Source: Nocardia nova SH22a (GTDB lineage Bacteria > Actinomycetota > Actinomycetes > Mycobacteriales > Mycobacteriaceae). From it: DNA of 64,000 nt. The stretch is from contig NZ_CP006850.1 of the NCBI RefSeq assembly GCF_000523235.1, forward strand, positions 1,054,001-1,118,000, read 5' to 3'. The notes under the pieces are model-generated. The model was given only the letters and a program-made list of their open reading frames with translations. It was not told the origin of the DNA and searched no databases. The position numbers and the translations under genes are program-made. This document shows positions 36,154-45,170 of this stretch, in pieces. Positions within the stretch are counted from its first letter, which is position 1, and every line of letters begins with the position of its first letter.

Positions 36154-36993
36154 ATGACTGAACGTGCGCGGAACATCGGGAAATTCGGCGTCTGGCGGTA
36201 CTACGCGGGCTTCGAGCCGGGGCAAGCTCGGGAGCTGGAGGGGCTGGGCTACAGCACGCTGTGGCTCGGGGGTTCGCCTCCGGCGGAGCTACCCGCGGTG
36301 GAGGCATTGCTGGAGGAGACCGAGAATCTGTCGGTCGGGACGAGCATCGTGAACATCTGGTCGGCGCCGGCCGCGCAGGTGGCGGAGTCGTTCCATCGCA
36401 TCGACCAGCGGTTTCCGGGGCGGTTCATTCTCGGCTTCGGGGCCGGGCATCCCGAGCAGGATTCGGATTTCCGCAAGCCCTACGACGCGCTCGTGGAGTA
36501 TGTCGACGTCCTCGACGCCAACGGCGTTCCGAAACAGCAGCTCGCGCTGGCGGCTCTGGGGCCGCGGGTGTTGAAATTGTCGGCCGACCGCACGGCCGGT
36601 GCCCTGCCATATCTGGTGACCGCCGAGCACACCCGGCGGGCCCGCGAGATCCTCGGCCCGGACGCACTCCTCGTCCCCGAACACAAGATCTCGTTCAGCA
36701 CCGATCCGGTCCAGGCGCGGCTGACCGCTCGCCCGCGCACGGAGTTCTATCTGAATCTGCAGAATTACGTCGCCAACCTGCGTCGGCTGGGCTTCTCCGA
36801 CGAGGACCTGACTCCGCCCGGCAGCGATCGTCTGATCGACGCGCTGGCCCTGCACGGCACCGCCGATCAGATCGCCGACGCGCTGGTCGAGCATCTGAAG
36901 GCGGGTGCGGATCAGATCGCGATCCAGGTCACCGACGACGATCACATCGGGGTGCTGCGCGCCCTGGCTCCGGCGCTGGCCGCGCGCGTCTGA
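36154..36993 (+). CDS. LLM-class F420-dependent oxidoreductase (TIGR03620-like)
   Basis: I start at the ATG at 36154 (TERARNIGKFGVWRYY); a GTG at 36136 would add 6 residues. The 279-residue protein is a luciferase-like TIM barrel. Segments such as ELEGLGYSTLWLGGSP, LSVGTSIVNIW and FILGFGAGHPEQD match the F420-dependent branch abundant in actinobacteria, and I recall the subgroup numbered TIGR03620. The substrate is unknown. It stands alone downstream of truA. A hairpin at 37003-37031 follows. Confidence 0.75.
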   Translation: MTERARNIGKFGVWRYYAGFEPGQARELEGLGYSTLWLGGSPPAELPAVEALLEETENLSVGTSIVNIWSAPAAQVAESFHRIDQRFPGRFILGFGAGHPEQDSDFRKPYDALVEYVDVLDANGVPKQQLALAALGPRVLKLSADRTAGALPYLVTAEHTRRAREILGPDALLVPEHKISFSTDPVQARLTARPRTEFYLNLQNYVANLRRLGFSDEDLTPPGSDRLIDALALHGTADQIADALVEHLKAGADQIAIQVTDDDHIGVLRALAPALAARV

Positions 36994-37002
36994 GCGCGCC
37001 GT

Positions 37003-37031
37003 CCGGGCAGGAGCCGACCGATCCTGCCCGG
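37003..37031. terminator. Bidirectional hairpin between the oxidoreductase and csoR
   Basis: Perfect 10-base arms (ccgggcagga/tcctgcccgg, 37003-37012 and 37022-37031) with a 9-base loop lie between two convergent genes. Confidence 0.65.
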
Positions 37032-37053
37032 CGGTGCCTTCGCGGCACAGCCC

Positions 37054-37368
37054 TCAGGAGCGGACCAGGCGGGCGATGGCGTCGGTGGCCTCTTTGATCT
37101 TGGCTTCCGCCTCCGGCCCGCCCTGCACCGCGGCATCGACCACGCAGTGGCTGATGTGGTCCTCGAGCAGCCCCATCGCGACCGCCTGCAGTGCCTTGGT
37201 CATGGCCGAGACCTGGGTGAGGATATCGATGCAGTACTTCTCTTCTTCGACCATGCGCTGCAGGCCCCGGGCCTGACCCTCGATCCGGCGCAGCCGCTTG
37301 AGGTAGTCCTCCTTGGCCGTGATGTAGCCGTGGCTGGCGTGGTCGTGTCCGACCTGATCCTCGGTCAC
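37054..37368 (-). CDS. csoR: CsoR-family copper-sensing repressor
   Basis: I start at the GTG at 37368, with tgagga about 6 bases upstream; the very long open frame beyond it is a shadow. The 104-residue all-helical protein has the copper ligands Cys 46, His 71 and Cys 75 with the same spacing (25 and 4) as Cys 36, His 61 and Cys 65 of M. tuberculosis CsoR, inside KYCIDIL and EDHISHCVVDA. That spacing supports Cu(I) rather than nickel or formaldehyde sensing. A GC-rich palindrome of CsoR type lies just upstream at 37402-37416, so self-repression is likely. No copper ATPase gene is adjacent. Confidence 0.85.
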   Translation of the reverse strand: MTEDQVGHDHASHGYITAKEDYLKRLRRIEGQARGLQRMVEEEKYCIDILTQVSAMTKALQAVAMGLLEDHISHCVVDAAVQGGPEAEAKIKEATDAIARLVRS

Positions 37369-37401
37369 CGGCTGTTCCTCACTCCCGCCCCCATTAGCTG
37401 A

Positions 37402-37416
37402 TACCCCCCTAGGGTA
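37402..37416. promoter_or_regulatory. Candidate CsoR operator
   Basis: taccccccta followed by gggta forms a TACCC(C)n...GGGTA palindrome like known CsoR sites. It lies 34 bases upstream of the csoR start codon and about 85 bases upstream of the divergent MTA phosphorylase gene. Confidence 0.6.
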
Positions 37417-37500
37417 CAGTATCGGTCCGCTGTTGTCAGGGTACGGCCCCGCGGCCGAGGCGACTGCATCCGGTGCGCCGCGGTACGCGAGAATCGGGAC

Positions 37501-38310
37501 ATGGACTCCCAGCCCCGCCCCGCCCTCGCCATCATCGGTGGCACGGGCTTCTACGATTTCTTCGGCGACGACGCGACCACCCTCGAGGTGGAGACGCCCT
37601 ACGGTGCGCCGAGTGCGCCGATCACCGTGGGTGAGGTGGAGGGCCGCCGGGTCGCCTTCCTGCCGCGGCACGGGCGCAAACACGAGTACTCGCCGCACAC
37701 CGTGCCGTACCGGGCCAACATGTGGGCACTGCGCTCGGTCGGGGTGCGCCGGATCTTCGCCCCGTGCGCGGTGGGCAGCCTGCGCGCGGACTGGGGGCCG
37801 GGCACCGTGGCGGTGCCCGATCAGCTGGTGGACCGCACCTCGGGCCGGGATCAGACCTATTTCGACAACGGCGGCATCCACATCTCCTTCGCCGATCCGT
37901 ACTGCGACGAATTGCGTTCGGCGGCCGTGGGTTCCGCGGTCCCCGAACTGCCACTGCGCGACAGCGCGACCATGGTCGTGGTGCAGGGCCCGCGTTTCTC
38001 CAGTCGCGCCGAGAGCCGCTGGTTCGCCGGACAGGGCTGGGAACTGGTGAACATGACCGGATATCCGGAGGCGGCGCTGGCTCGCGAGCTCGAAATGTGC
38101 TACGCCGCAATCGCTCTGGTCACGGATCTGGACGCCGGTCTCGAAGCGGGTCAAGGGGTCAGCGCGGCAGCGGTATTCGCCGAGTTCGAGCGAAATCTGG
38201 TGCCGTTCAAGACCATGGTGCGGCGGGCGGTCGCGGCCGTGGAGCAGGAGCGGACCTGCGCTGGTTGCGCCGTGCACGACGGCGTGACGCTGCCCTTCGA
38301 ACTGCCCTGA
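37501..38310 (+). CDS. mtnP: S-methyl-5'-thioadenosine phosphorylase
   Basis: The 269-residue protein is a class I nucleoside phosphorylase: IIGGTGFYDF for phosphate binding, LPRHGRKHEYSPHTVPYRAN, and NMTGYPEAALARELEMCYA. The TDLD motif matches the Asp pair (TDYD in human MTAP) that selects adenine nucleosides, so methylthioadenosine is the likely substrate. The product feeds methionine and adenine salvage. M. tuberculosis Rv0535 appears to be the counterpart. There is no RBS; a possible -10 (gagaat) ends about 7 bases before the ATG, which suggests a leaderless mRNA. Confidence 0.85.
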   Translation: MDSQPRPALAIIGGTGFYDFFGDDATTLEVETPYGAPSAPITVGEVEGRRVAFLPRHGRKHEYSPHTVPYRANMWALRSVGVRRIFAPCAVGSLRADWGPGTVAVPDQLVDRTSGRDQTYFDNGGIHISFADPYCDELRSAAVGSAVPELPLRDSATMVVVQGPRFSSRAESRWFAGQGWELVNMTGYPEAALARELEMCYAAIALVTDLDAGLEAGQGVSAAAVFAEFERNLVPFKTMVRRAVAAVEQERTCAGCAVHDGVTLPFELP

Positions 38311-38312
38311 GG

Positions 38313-39296
38313 TCAGTGATCCCGCAGATCGATCCGGGCCAGGGCGAAATGCGGGATCCCGGCGCCGTCCGGTCCGTGTGGCAGGGGTGAGACCTCGGCA
38401 TCGACGCTCAGCCAGCCGCCGCCGACCGCCGCCAGGCGCAGGCCCGGCAGGGAGATCGACGGCGCGCCCGCACGGATATCGTTGCGCGCGGCGATGATTC
38501 GCTCGCGATCGGCGGGATGCGGCAGCTTCCGTTCGTCGGTGCCGCCCGTCCAGTCGAGTCCGGGGACGGGCGGGCTGATCCACCGGATCACCCGGACCCG
38601 TTCGGTGTCCAGCACCGCCAGATACATCCCCGGATTGCGGTGGACGAGGGTGTCCACCGTCGCGGCCTCGAACGATTTCGCCTGCGGCGCGACACTGTCG
38701 GTGATATCGGCCAGCAGACCGCGCCACAGGTGCGGATCGGCGGTGGAATTGCGGGTCGCCATCATCAGTGTGCGCAGACCGTGCGGAGTGCGCACGACCA
38801 GTTCGCCGCACCAGCGCGAACCCGGTGTCCCGCGCGCCACCGTGGCCGCCAGCTCGAGCGCGTCGTCGAAACGTTCGACGTGCTCGAAGGATTCGGCTCC
38901 CACCCAGATCGTGCGCCCGCGATCGAAGGCCGGGCCCAGTCCCACCGGCCGGACCTCGGTCGCCCGGGTGCGGGCATCGAGCAGCTGGGTCGCGACCGCC
39001 GGGGGCGGCGGCGGGCGGCCCGGCCCGACCCACATCTGCACCGCGTGCACCCGGTCGTCCGGTCCGGGCAGCGCTACGGCCCGGGCATGATGGCCCGACC
39101 AGGCATAGCGGGATTTCGGCAGCTGCCGATCGACGACCTCACCGGTCGCGGCGGCCGCGGTGAGAATCGGCATGAGGCGGGCGGGAACGGTGCGGGCCAG
39201 CGACTTCCAGCGGCGCGGCGCGGTATCGACGGCGAGGACGGACCAGGTGGCGGGGACGTCGAGTGTCTCGATCAGCAACCAGTGCCCGAGAATCAC
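38313..39296 (-). CDS. Unrecognised actinobacterial protein, possibly DUF5593/PAS-like
   Basis: The 327-residue protein has no signal peptide or membrane segment. It begins HWLLIETLDVPATWSVLAVD and has SLARTVPARLMPILTAAAAT, HAVQMWVGPGRPPPP and a late PAS-like segment (LRLAAVGGGWLSVDAEVSPL). The start and the VQMWVGP motif remind me of a mycobacterial/nocardial family labelled DUF5593, sometimes near GAF or PAS regulators; this is from memory and weak. The gene is convergent with mtnP, with only 2 bases between the stop codons, and divergent from the FMN reductase. Confidence 0.5.
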   Translation of the reverse strand: MILGHWLLIETLDVPATWSVLAVDTAPRRWKSLARTVPARLMPILTAAAATGEVVDRQLPKSRYAWSGHHARAVALPGPDDRVHAVQMWVGPGRPPPPPAVATQLLDARTRATEVRPVGLGPAFDRGRTIWVGAESFEHVERFDDALELAATVARGTPGSRWCGELVVRTPHGLRTLMMATRNSTADPHLWRGLLADITDSVAPQAKSFEAATVDTLVHRNPGMYLAVLDTERVRVIRWISPPVPGLDWTGGTDERKLPHPADRERIIAARNDIRAGAPSISLPGLRLAAVGGGWLSVDAEVSPLPHGPDGAGIPHFALARIDLRDH

Positions 39297-39423
39297 GCTT
39301 CGTTTCCTCCCGATCGTCTTGCCGTACCGTCCTTCGCTCGTCGCCGACGAATATCGTGCCGGACGCCTCGCGGGGCCGATGCACAGGGGTCGGCCACGGC
39401 GGTATGCCGACTAGGCTGGGCGG

Positions 39424-39984
39424 ATGGACGATCCGCTGCGGCTCGAGGTCATCGTCGCCAGTGTGCGGCCCGAACGGTTCGCGCCGGTGGTGGCCGACTG
39501 GTTCCTGCGCACCGCCCGCGCCGTGGACGGGCTCGACATCGGTGTCGTCGATCTGGCGCACACCCCGCTACCGGTGGACCTGACCACCGACCCGGCCACC
39601 GAGGCGTACGCGCGGCGGATCGGCGCGGCGGACGGATTCATCGTCGTCACCTCCGAGTACAACCACGGTTATCCGGCCGCTCTGAAGACCGCGCTGGATG
39701 TGTGCAAGCGCGAATGGCGGGCCAAACCCATCGGATTCGTGAGTTACGGCGGTCTGTCCGGTGGTCTGCGGGCCGTCGAGCAACTGCGTCAAGTGGTCGC
39801 GGAACTGCACATGGTGTCGATCCGCGAGACGGTGAGTTTCCACGAGGCGAAACGGAAATTCGACGCCGCGGGTGAGACCGCCGACGGCGCCGCGATCGAT
39901 GCCGCGCAGCGCCTGTTACGGCAATGGTCTTGGTGGGCAGGACATTTGCGTACCGCCCGCGCGGCGGACCCCTATCCGAGCTGA
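39424..39984 (+). CDS. NAD(P)H-dependent FMN reductase
   Basis: The 186-residue flavodoxin-like protein has IVASVRPERFAPVVADWF for phosphate binding and the flavin motif VTSEYNHGYPAALKTALD, characteristic of the NADPH-dependent FMN reductase/azoreductase family. It likely reduces FMN or quinones. A taggct box about 8 bases before the ATG and no RBS suggest a leaderless transcript. The stop is 1 base from the end of the convergent EccE gene. Confidence 0.85.
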   Translation: MDDPLRLEVIVASVRPERFAPVVADWFLRTARAVDGLDIGVVDLAHTPLPVDLTTDPATEAYARRIGAADGFIVVTSEYNHGYPAALKTALDVCKREWRAKPIGFVSYGGLSGGLRAVEQLRQVVAELHMVSIRETVSFHEAKRKFDAAGETADGAAIDAAQRLLRQWSWWAGHLRTARAADPYPS

Positions 39985-39985
39985 T

Positions 39986-41671
39986 TCAGCGGCGCGCGGG
40001 AGCTGGGCGCCGCCGGGGCTGCTGTTGCTGCTGCGGCGCCGGGCGGCGGCCCCGGGGATCGCCGATGTAGGTGGTTTCGCGCGGAATCGAGACCAGGGTC
40101 AGATCGACCTGGGCGGTCCCGGTCCGCATCACCACGTGGTTGCCCATCGCGCCGGGCTGGTGGATCGACAGATCCGGTTTGGTCGCGGGCCAGCCCATCG
40201 GGTCACCGGTCAGATAGATCGTGGTCACACCCGCGTGCGGGGCCGGGGCGAGGACACCGTCGACCACCGCGGCGGTGAAACCGGCGTCGCTCTGGTGGGT
40301 CTCCATCGCGATGGTGAGCCGCTCGGGATTGCCGATGGTGGACACCAGCTGCTCCCATGCCTGCGGTCGATCGGTGCGGATCAGGATCCGCTCGCCGACC
40401 GCCAGGGCACGGAACACCAGCTGCTGTGCCAGATACAGCTCGCCGGCCACGTAGACCGCCGCAATGCCTTGTCCGACAAGACGAACCGCGACACCGTTGC
40501 CTTCGGCGTCCGAACCGATCAGCTGACCGCAGCCGGAGGAGGGCAGATGCAGCACACCGACCACATCGATCGGGTACTGACTCATCGGAACGGTGTCGTC
40601 CATCCCCGGAATCGCGATCGGCAGATGTGCGAGCAGGCTCTGGCGGTGACGGCCGCTCAGCGACACCATGCCCTTGGTGTTCGTCTTCTCCGGCAGCTCA
40701 CGCGCGGTGAGCCGCCAGGCGGCGCCGATGTTCACCGTCTCGGCCGAGGTGCCCGGGCGCAGCCGCACGGTGACGGTGGTGCCACGCGAGGGGGCGACCC
40801 ACAGCTGTGCCAGCAGATCCGAACCCAGCTGCTTCGGATCCACCGCGGCGCCGATGTTGACGCTGTTGCCCAGCTCGGCGTATCGCCAGCGCTGGGTCAG
40901 TTCGCGCGGATCGACACCGGCGCTGATCTGCCATACCGCCTGGCGGATCTCCGGGGCGGTGAGCACACGCGAGGAGCAGTCGGCGTCCTCCAGGGCCCGC
41001 ACGATGCGCTGGGTGGCGATGGTGACCGCCCGGCCCGCGCCCTCGGTGCCGCCGCCGCGCCGGGAGGTGGCCTCCGGGCAGGCCAGCGCGTCGAAACTGA
41101 TTGCGAGCCAGACGGTTCGGTGCGCGGTCGCCGGAAGCGGGCCCAGCAGTGATTCGTAGATCGGCCCGGCGGGCGTGCCCGAGCGGCTGCGGTGACCGTG
41201 GCTGATGATGTCGATACCGGACAGCAGGATGTCGTGCTGGCTCAGGCACTGCGCGAGTTCCGGCAGCGGCAGCAGATGCGACGCGTGCACGGTGTTGCGG
41301 TCGATGCGGGTCAGCCCGCCGCGCGGCGGCAGCACCTCGACGACGGCGACGACCCGGCTGCCCTCCCAGTACAGGCCGAGCGACCGGCCGTCGGGTCCGC
41401 GGAAGTCGACGGTGTCGCCCAGGTCGTAGTCCTGGCGGGTGAAGTAGCGCCACAGCGTGGCGATCCAGGAGGCGATGGTCCGCTTGCCGATCGGGATCAG
41501 GATGAGCAGACCGGCCACGATCGCCGCGCCCAGCGCGTACCAGCCCGGAACCCCGGCGATGAGGACGATCAGTCCGACGATCAGACCCAGTACCTGCGCG
41601 GCGAGCAGGTTCGGCAGCGAGATTCGTCCGAAGAGCGGGCGGCTGTCGGTCCCACTGGATTCGGCCATCAT
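39986..41671 (-). CDS. eccE: EccE of the ESX-4-like locus
   Basis: The 561-residue protein has two N-terminal membrane segments (about 19-38 and 42-60) and a soluble part. It shares SLLGPLPATAHRTVWLA and CGQLIGSDAEGNGVAVRLV with the first EccE at 11516-13270. A Gln/Arg/Pro-rich end (QQQQQPRRRPAPARR) is extra. M. tuberculosis ESX-4 lacks EccE, while ESX-4 loci of Nocardia and of M. abscessus type have one, so this locus is of the more complete kind. It is divergent from EccB across 110 bases. Confidence 0.87.
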   Translation of the reverse strand: MMAESSGTDSRPLFGRISLPNLLAAQVLGLIVGLIVLIAGVPGWYALGAAIVAGLLILIPIGKRTIASWIATLWRYFTRQDYDLGDTVDFRGPDGRSLGLYWEGSRVVAVVEVLPPRGGLTRIDRNTVHASHLLPLPELAQCLSQHDILLSGIDIISHGHRSRSGTPAGPIYESLLGPLPATAHRTVWLAISFDALACPEATSRRGGGTEGAGRAVTIATQRIVRALEDADCSSRVLTAPEIRQAVWQISAGVDPRELTQRWRYAELGNSVNIGAAVDPKQLGSDLLAQLWVAPSRGTTVTVRLRPGTSAETVNIGAAWRLTARELPEKTNTKGMVSLSGRHRQSLLAHLPIAIPGMDDTVPMSQYPIDVVGVLHLPSSGCGQLIGSDAEGNGVAVRLVGQGIAAVYVAGELYLAQQLVFRALAVGERILIRTDRPQAWEQLVSTIGNPERLTIAMETHQSDAGFTAAVVDGVLAPAPHAGVTTIYLTGDPMGWPATKPDLSIHQPGAMGNHVVMRTGTAQVDLTLVSIPRETTYIGDPRGRRPAPQQQQQPRRRPAPARR

Positions 41672-41733
41672 CGTCCCCCAAGTACCCGGTGTCGGCCGAT
41701 GCTTCGATGGCCGAGCTGAACTTCAGTCCCGCT

Positions 41734-41757
41734 GAACTGTACTGTGTTGTGCGAACG
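41734..41757 (+). promoter_or_regulatory. Shared motif upstream of EccB, possible promoter element
   Basis: gaactgtactgtgttgtgcg begins 48 bases before the EccB start. The core gaac(t)gtac recurs upstream of the EspC-like gene (44809) and EccC (50544) in this locus. A direct repeat gctgaact lies at 41715 and 41731. Confidence 0.35.
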
Positions 41758-41781
41758 CGAGCACTGTTCGGGGGAGGACTC

Positions 41782-43293
41782 ATGCCTTCAAAACCCACTA
41801 CGCGCTGGCAGGTGAGCGGCTATCGCTTCCTGGTCCGGCGGATGGAGCACGCCCTGGTGCGCCGGGACGTGCGGATGCTGCACGACCCCATGCGCTCGCA
41901 GTCGCGCGCCTATGCCGTCGGCCTGGTGCTGGGCATCGTCGCACTCGCCGGATGCGGTGTGCTGGCGCTGCTGAAGCCGCAGGGTTCCATCGGCGACAAC
42001 AAGATCCTGCTCGGCAAGGATTCCGGGGCGGTGTACGCCGTGATCGACGGTGTCGTGCACCCCGCGCTCAATCTGTCCTCGGCACGGCTCGCGGTCGGTG
42101 AACCCGCAAAAGCGGTGTCCATCAAGGAATCCGAGCTCGCCAAGAAGCCGCGTGGCGCGCTGATCGGTATCCCGGGCGCACCGTCCTCGCTGAATTTCGA
42201 CGGCAGCGGGAAGGGCCGGGCCTGGTCGATCTGCGACGGGTTGAAGAACGACGGCAGCCAGGATCTGAGCACCACGGTGATCGCCGGTGATCCGTCGCTC
42301 GGCAGCAAGGCGAGCAGGCTGGGTGAGGGGGCCGCACTGCTGGTGCAGGGGCGGGACGCGGCCTATCTGGTCTACGACAATCAGCGTGCCCGCGTGGACA
42401 TGAACGATCCGAAGGTGACCGAGGCGCTCGGTATCCGCGGCAAGACACCGCGGCCGATCAGTCCCGGTCTGCTCAACGCCATCCCCGAGGTACTGCCGAT
42501 CGAGCCGCCCAAGATCGTCGATCCCGGTGGTATGCCGACGTATTCGCTGAACAACCATCGGATCGGCGATGTCGTGCACGTCGCGACCAAGGACCAGTAC
42601 TACGTGGTGCTGCGCACCGGCCTGCAGTCGATCTCCCCGCTGACCGCCGACATCATCCGCAACTCCAACACGGCGGTCTCGACCGATCCGGAGATCGACC
42701 AGTCCCAGGCCGTACAGCAGAACGTGTCGAACGAGCTTCCGGTGCAGAAGTATCCGGTGAAGGCGCCGACCATCGTGGAAGCGAAGGATCAGCCCGTCGC
42801 GTGCATGTCCTGGAAGCCGGTCGCCGGTGCGAGCGACAAGACCGACGGCAGTAAGCGCGCGACGCTGGCCGTGATCACCGGATATTCGCTGCCGATCCCC
42901 GACAACGCCCAGACCACACCGCTGGCCCAGGCCGACGGTTCCGGCCAGAACGTGGACGCCTTCTACTCCACGCCCGGCTCCGGATTCTTCGTGCAGACCA
43001 CCGGAATCGAGACCGACAGTCAGCGTCGCGACAGCATGTTCTTCATCGCCGACACCGGTGTGCGTTACGGCATCAAGGACGCCAACGCGCAGAAGGCGCT
43101 GGGGATGGACGCGGAGAAGGCCAAGCCCGAACTCGCGCCGGACCAGATCGTGGGCCTGCTGGCCGCCGGTCCGACGCTCGGCCGTCAGGAGGCGATGGTC
43201 GCCCACGACGGCGTGGCCCCGGATCCGGCGCCGGCCAAACAACTCGTGCAGTCCAAACAGGATCAGCAGGCCCAGCAGCAGTCGCCGAACTAG
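41782..43293 (+). CDS. eccB: EccB of the ESX-4-like locus
   Basis: I start at the ATG at 41782 because gggggagga lies about 5 bases upstream; the open frame begins 31 codons earlier. The 503-residue protein has the cytosolic helix [27 protein letters not shown], one membrane segment at 43-63, and a periplasmic domain with the paired cysteines SICDG and VACMSW. It ends in a Gln-rich tail. The sequence is close to the first EccB over its N-terminus. Its stop overlaps the end of the convergent MFS gene by 4 bases. Confidence 0.9.
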   Translation: MPSKPTTRWQVSGYRFLVRRMEHALVRRDVRMLHDPMRSQSRAYAVGLVLGIVALAGCGVLALLKPQGSIGDNKILLGKDSGAVYAVIDGVVHPALNLSSARLAVGEPAKAVSIKESELAKKPRGALIGIPGAPSSLNFDGSGKGRAWSICDGLKNDGSQDLSTTVIAGDPSLGSKASRLGEGAALLVQGRDAAYLVYDNQRARVDMNDPKVTEALGIRGKTPRPISPGLLNAIPEVLPIEPPKIVDPGGMPTYSLNNHRIGDVVHVATKDQYYVVLRTGLQSISPLTADIIRNSNTAVSTDPEIDQSQAVQQNVSNELPVQKYPVKAPTIVEAKDQPVACMSWKPVAGASDKTDGSKRATLAVITGYSLPIPDNAQTTPLAQADGSGQNVDAFYSTPGSGFFVQTTGIETDSQRRDSMFFIADTGVRYGIKDANAQKALGMDAEKAKPELAPDQIVGLLAAGPTLGRQEAMVAHDGVAPDPAPAKQLVQSKQDQQAQQQSPN

Positions 43294-44576
43294 CGGCCCG
43301 GCTCGGGCCCGGACCGCACCTCGGGCAGGGCGCTCGCGCCGGTGCCGAAGCGAATTCCCTTGGCCTCCTTGCCGATCAGCGTCAGGAATGCCACGACGAT
43401 CAGCACCGGGACGATGGTGACGGTGAGCGCGAACGGGTAGCCGTGGCTTTCCGCGACGCGCTCCTGGATGGGCAGGTTCAGGGAGGCGAGCAGATTGCCC
43501 AGCTGATACGTCACGCCGGGGTAGAAGCCGCGGATCGAATCCGGTGACAGCTCGGTGAGATGGGCCGGGATCACTCCCCAGGCGCCCTGCACCATCAGCT
43601 GCATGAGGAACGACCCCAGGCACAGCATCGCCGCGGTCGTCGAATAGGCGAACAGTGGGACGATCGGCAGGCCGAGCAGGGCGCAGAATATGATGGTGTA
43701 GCGGCGGCCGTACTTCTGGGACAGGCTGCCGAACACCAGACCGCCGATGATGGCGCCGATGTTGTACACCACCGCAATCCATTTCGCGGTCGCCGAGGAC
43801 AGTCCGGCGCCGCCGTTGTCGACCGCGGACAGGAAGGTCGGATAGATGTCCTGGGTGCCGTGGCTCATCCAGTTGAACGCGGTCATCAGCAGCACCAGAT
43901 AGGCGAAGCGGCGGATGACCACCGGATTCATCAGCACATCCCGCAGCGAGGTCTGGGTGAGTCGCATATGTTCGCGGCTGGACTCCCACGCCTCGGATTC
44001 GCCCACCCGGGTGCGGATGACCAGGATGATCAACGCCGGAATGACCGACAGGGCGAACAGCCAGCGCCAGGACAGGCCCAGCCAATTCATCACCAGCAGC
44101 GAGGCCAGTGAGGCGAGCAGATATCCGAACGAGTAGCCCTCCTGCAACAGACCGGAGAAGAAGCCGCGGCGTTCGGCCGGGATCTTCTCCATCGCCAGCG
44201 CCGCGCCGAGGCCCCATTCGCCGCCCATGCCGATGCCGTACAGCAGCCGGAGTATCAGCAGCACAGTGAAATTCGGGGCGAAGGCGCACAGGAACCCCGC
44301 CACCGAATAGAAGGCCACGTTGACCATCAGCGGGATACGGCGGCCGACCCGGTCGGCCCAGAGCCCGAACAGCATCGCGCCCACCGGGCGCATGATCAGC
44401 GTCGCGGTCGTGATGAAGGCGACGTCGGACTTCGGCATATCGAAGGTGACGGCGATATCGGCGTAGACGAAGACGACGAGAAAGAAGTCGAAGGCGTCCA
44501 TCGTCCAGCCCAACTGGGCGGCGATGAACGAATTCCGTTGATCCGGGGTGAGACGTTGTCGGCCGGCGACTGCCAT
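43290..44576 (-). CDS. MFS transporter of the sialate/lactate (SHS) type, inserted in ESX-4
   Basis: I start at the ATG at 44576 ([16 protein letters not shown]); an upstream extension of 39 codons looks non-coding. The 428-residue protein has twelve membrane segments. [14 protein letters not shown] in segment 1, [14 protein letters not shown] between segments 2 and 3, and [21 protein letters not shown] in segment 4 are typical of the sialate:H+ and lactate (SHS) branch. It probably imports a carboxylate. In mycobacteria EccB4 and MycP4 are adjacent, so this gene belongs to an insertion. Confidence 0.82.
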   Translation of the reverse strand: MAVAGRQRLTPDQRNSFIAAQLGWTMDAFDFFLVVFVYADIAVTFDMPKSDVAFITTATLIMRPVGAMLFGLWADRVGRRIPLMVNVAFYSVAGFLCAFAPNFTVLLILRLLYGIGMGGEWGLGAALAMEKIPAERRGFFSGLLQEGYSFGYLLASLASLLVMNWLGLSWRWLFALSVIPALIILVIRTRVGESEAWESSREHMRLTQTSLRDVLMNPVVIRRFAYLVLLMTAFNWMSHGTQDIYPTFLSAVDNGGAGLSSATAKWIAVVYNIGAIIGGLVFGSLSQKYGRRYTIIFCALLGLPIVPLFAYSTTAAMLCLGSFLMQLMVQGAWGVIPAHLTELSPDSIRGFYPGVTYQLGNLLASLNLPIQERVAESHGYPFALTVTIVPVLIVVAFLTLIGKEAKGIRFGTGASALPEVRSGPEPGR

Positions 44577-44861
44577 GGGCGGTTCCTGTCCTTCGGGTCG
44601 GGCGGCGGAGGCCGGACCGCCTCCGCTGTCAGAAATACTGAGCCATCGAGGCAGGGGTCGTGTCGATCTTGGCGGGATTCCCAGTGGCGGCACCGGTGTT
44701 CGGCTGTCGCCGGACCGGACAGTTTGTGGTGACGGGACCTGCGGGACAGCAGGGTGACCGGTTCTTCCGGACTTGTGGTGTGAGTGAGGTGCGGTAATCT
44801 CCGCTACGGAACGTACATGTTGTGCGAGCGGGCGATCGGGCGTCCGCGTCGGGGGGAAGTC

Positions 44862-45170
44862 ATGAAAATGGATGTGCCTGCGGTGCAGGCTATTTCGGCG
44901 AATCTACAGCAGTCGGCAACGGAACTGAGCGACAGCGCCGTCACGCTGTCCGGCGCGGTGGAAGGCTTCACGGCCGCCGACGCGGGGCACGAGTACGGGG
45001 CACAGGGTGAGCGGGTCGTCAGCGGGCTCGAGGGCCTGAGCAAGCGGATGTTCATGTGGGCCAACTGCGTCAACGACACCGGTGCGGTGCTGGGGCAGGC
45101 CGCCACGAACAACGGTCGTGTCGATCAGGGATCGGCATCATCGATTTCGCAGGGCGGCGTGACCGTATGA
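44862..45170 (+). CDS. EspC-like small ESX target, first gene of the inserted trio
   Basis: I start at the ATG at 44862, with ggggggaag about 5 bases upstream. The 102-residue protein is two long helices around a turn ([20 protein letters not shown] and [24 protein letters not shown]), the size and pattern of EspC and WXG100-fold proteins. It has no WXG and no C-terminal YxxxD/E motif, so it may depend on a partner for export. Its stop overlaps the ATG of the next gene (ATGA), which suggests a 1:1 partner. A gaacgtac motif lies about 50 bases upstream. Confidence 0.55.
   Translation: MKMDVPAVQAISANLQQSATELSDSAVTLSGAVEGFTAADAGHEYGAQGERVVSGLEGLSKRMFMWANCVNDTGAVLGQAATNNGRVDQGSASSISQGGVTV

Noticed and set aside
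37369..39033. N-terminal extension of csoR giving a 659-residue frame
   Set aside because: Only the last 104 residues look like protein; the rest is antisense to mtnP. The GTG at 37368 with an RBS is the proper start.
43290..44576. MFS transporter as part of the secretion machine
   Set aside because: It runs opposite to the cargo trio, shares no overlap with it and is a typical carboxylate symporter; it is treated as an independent passenger.
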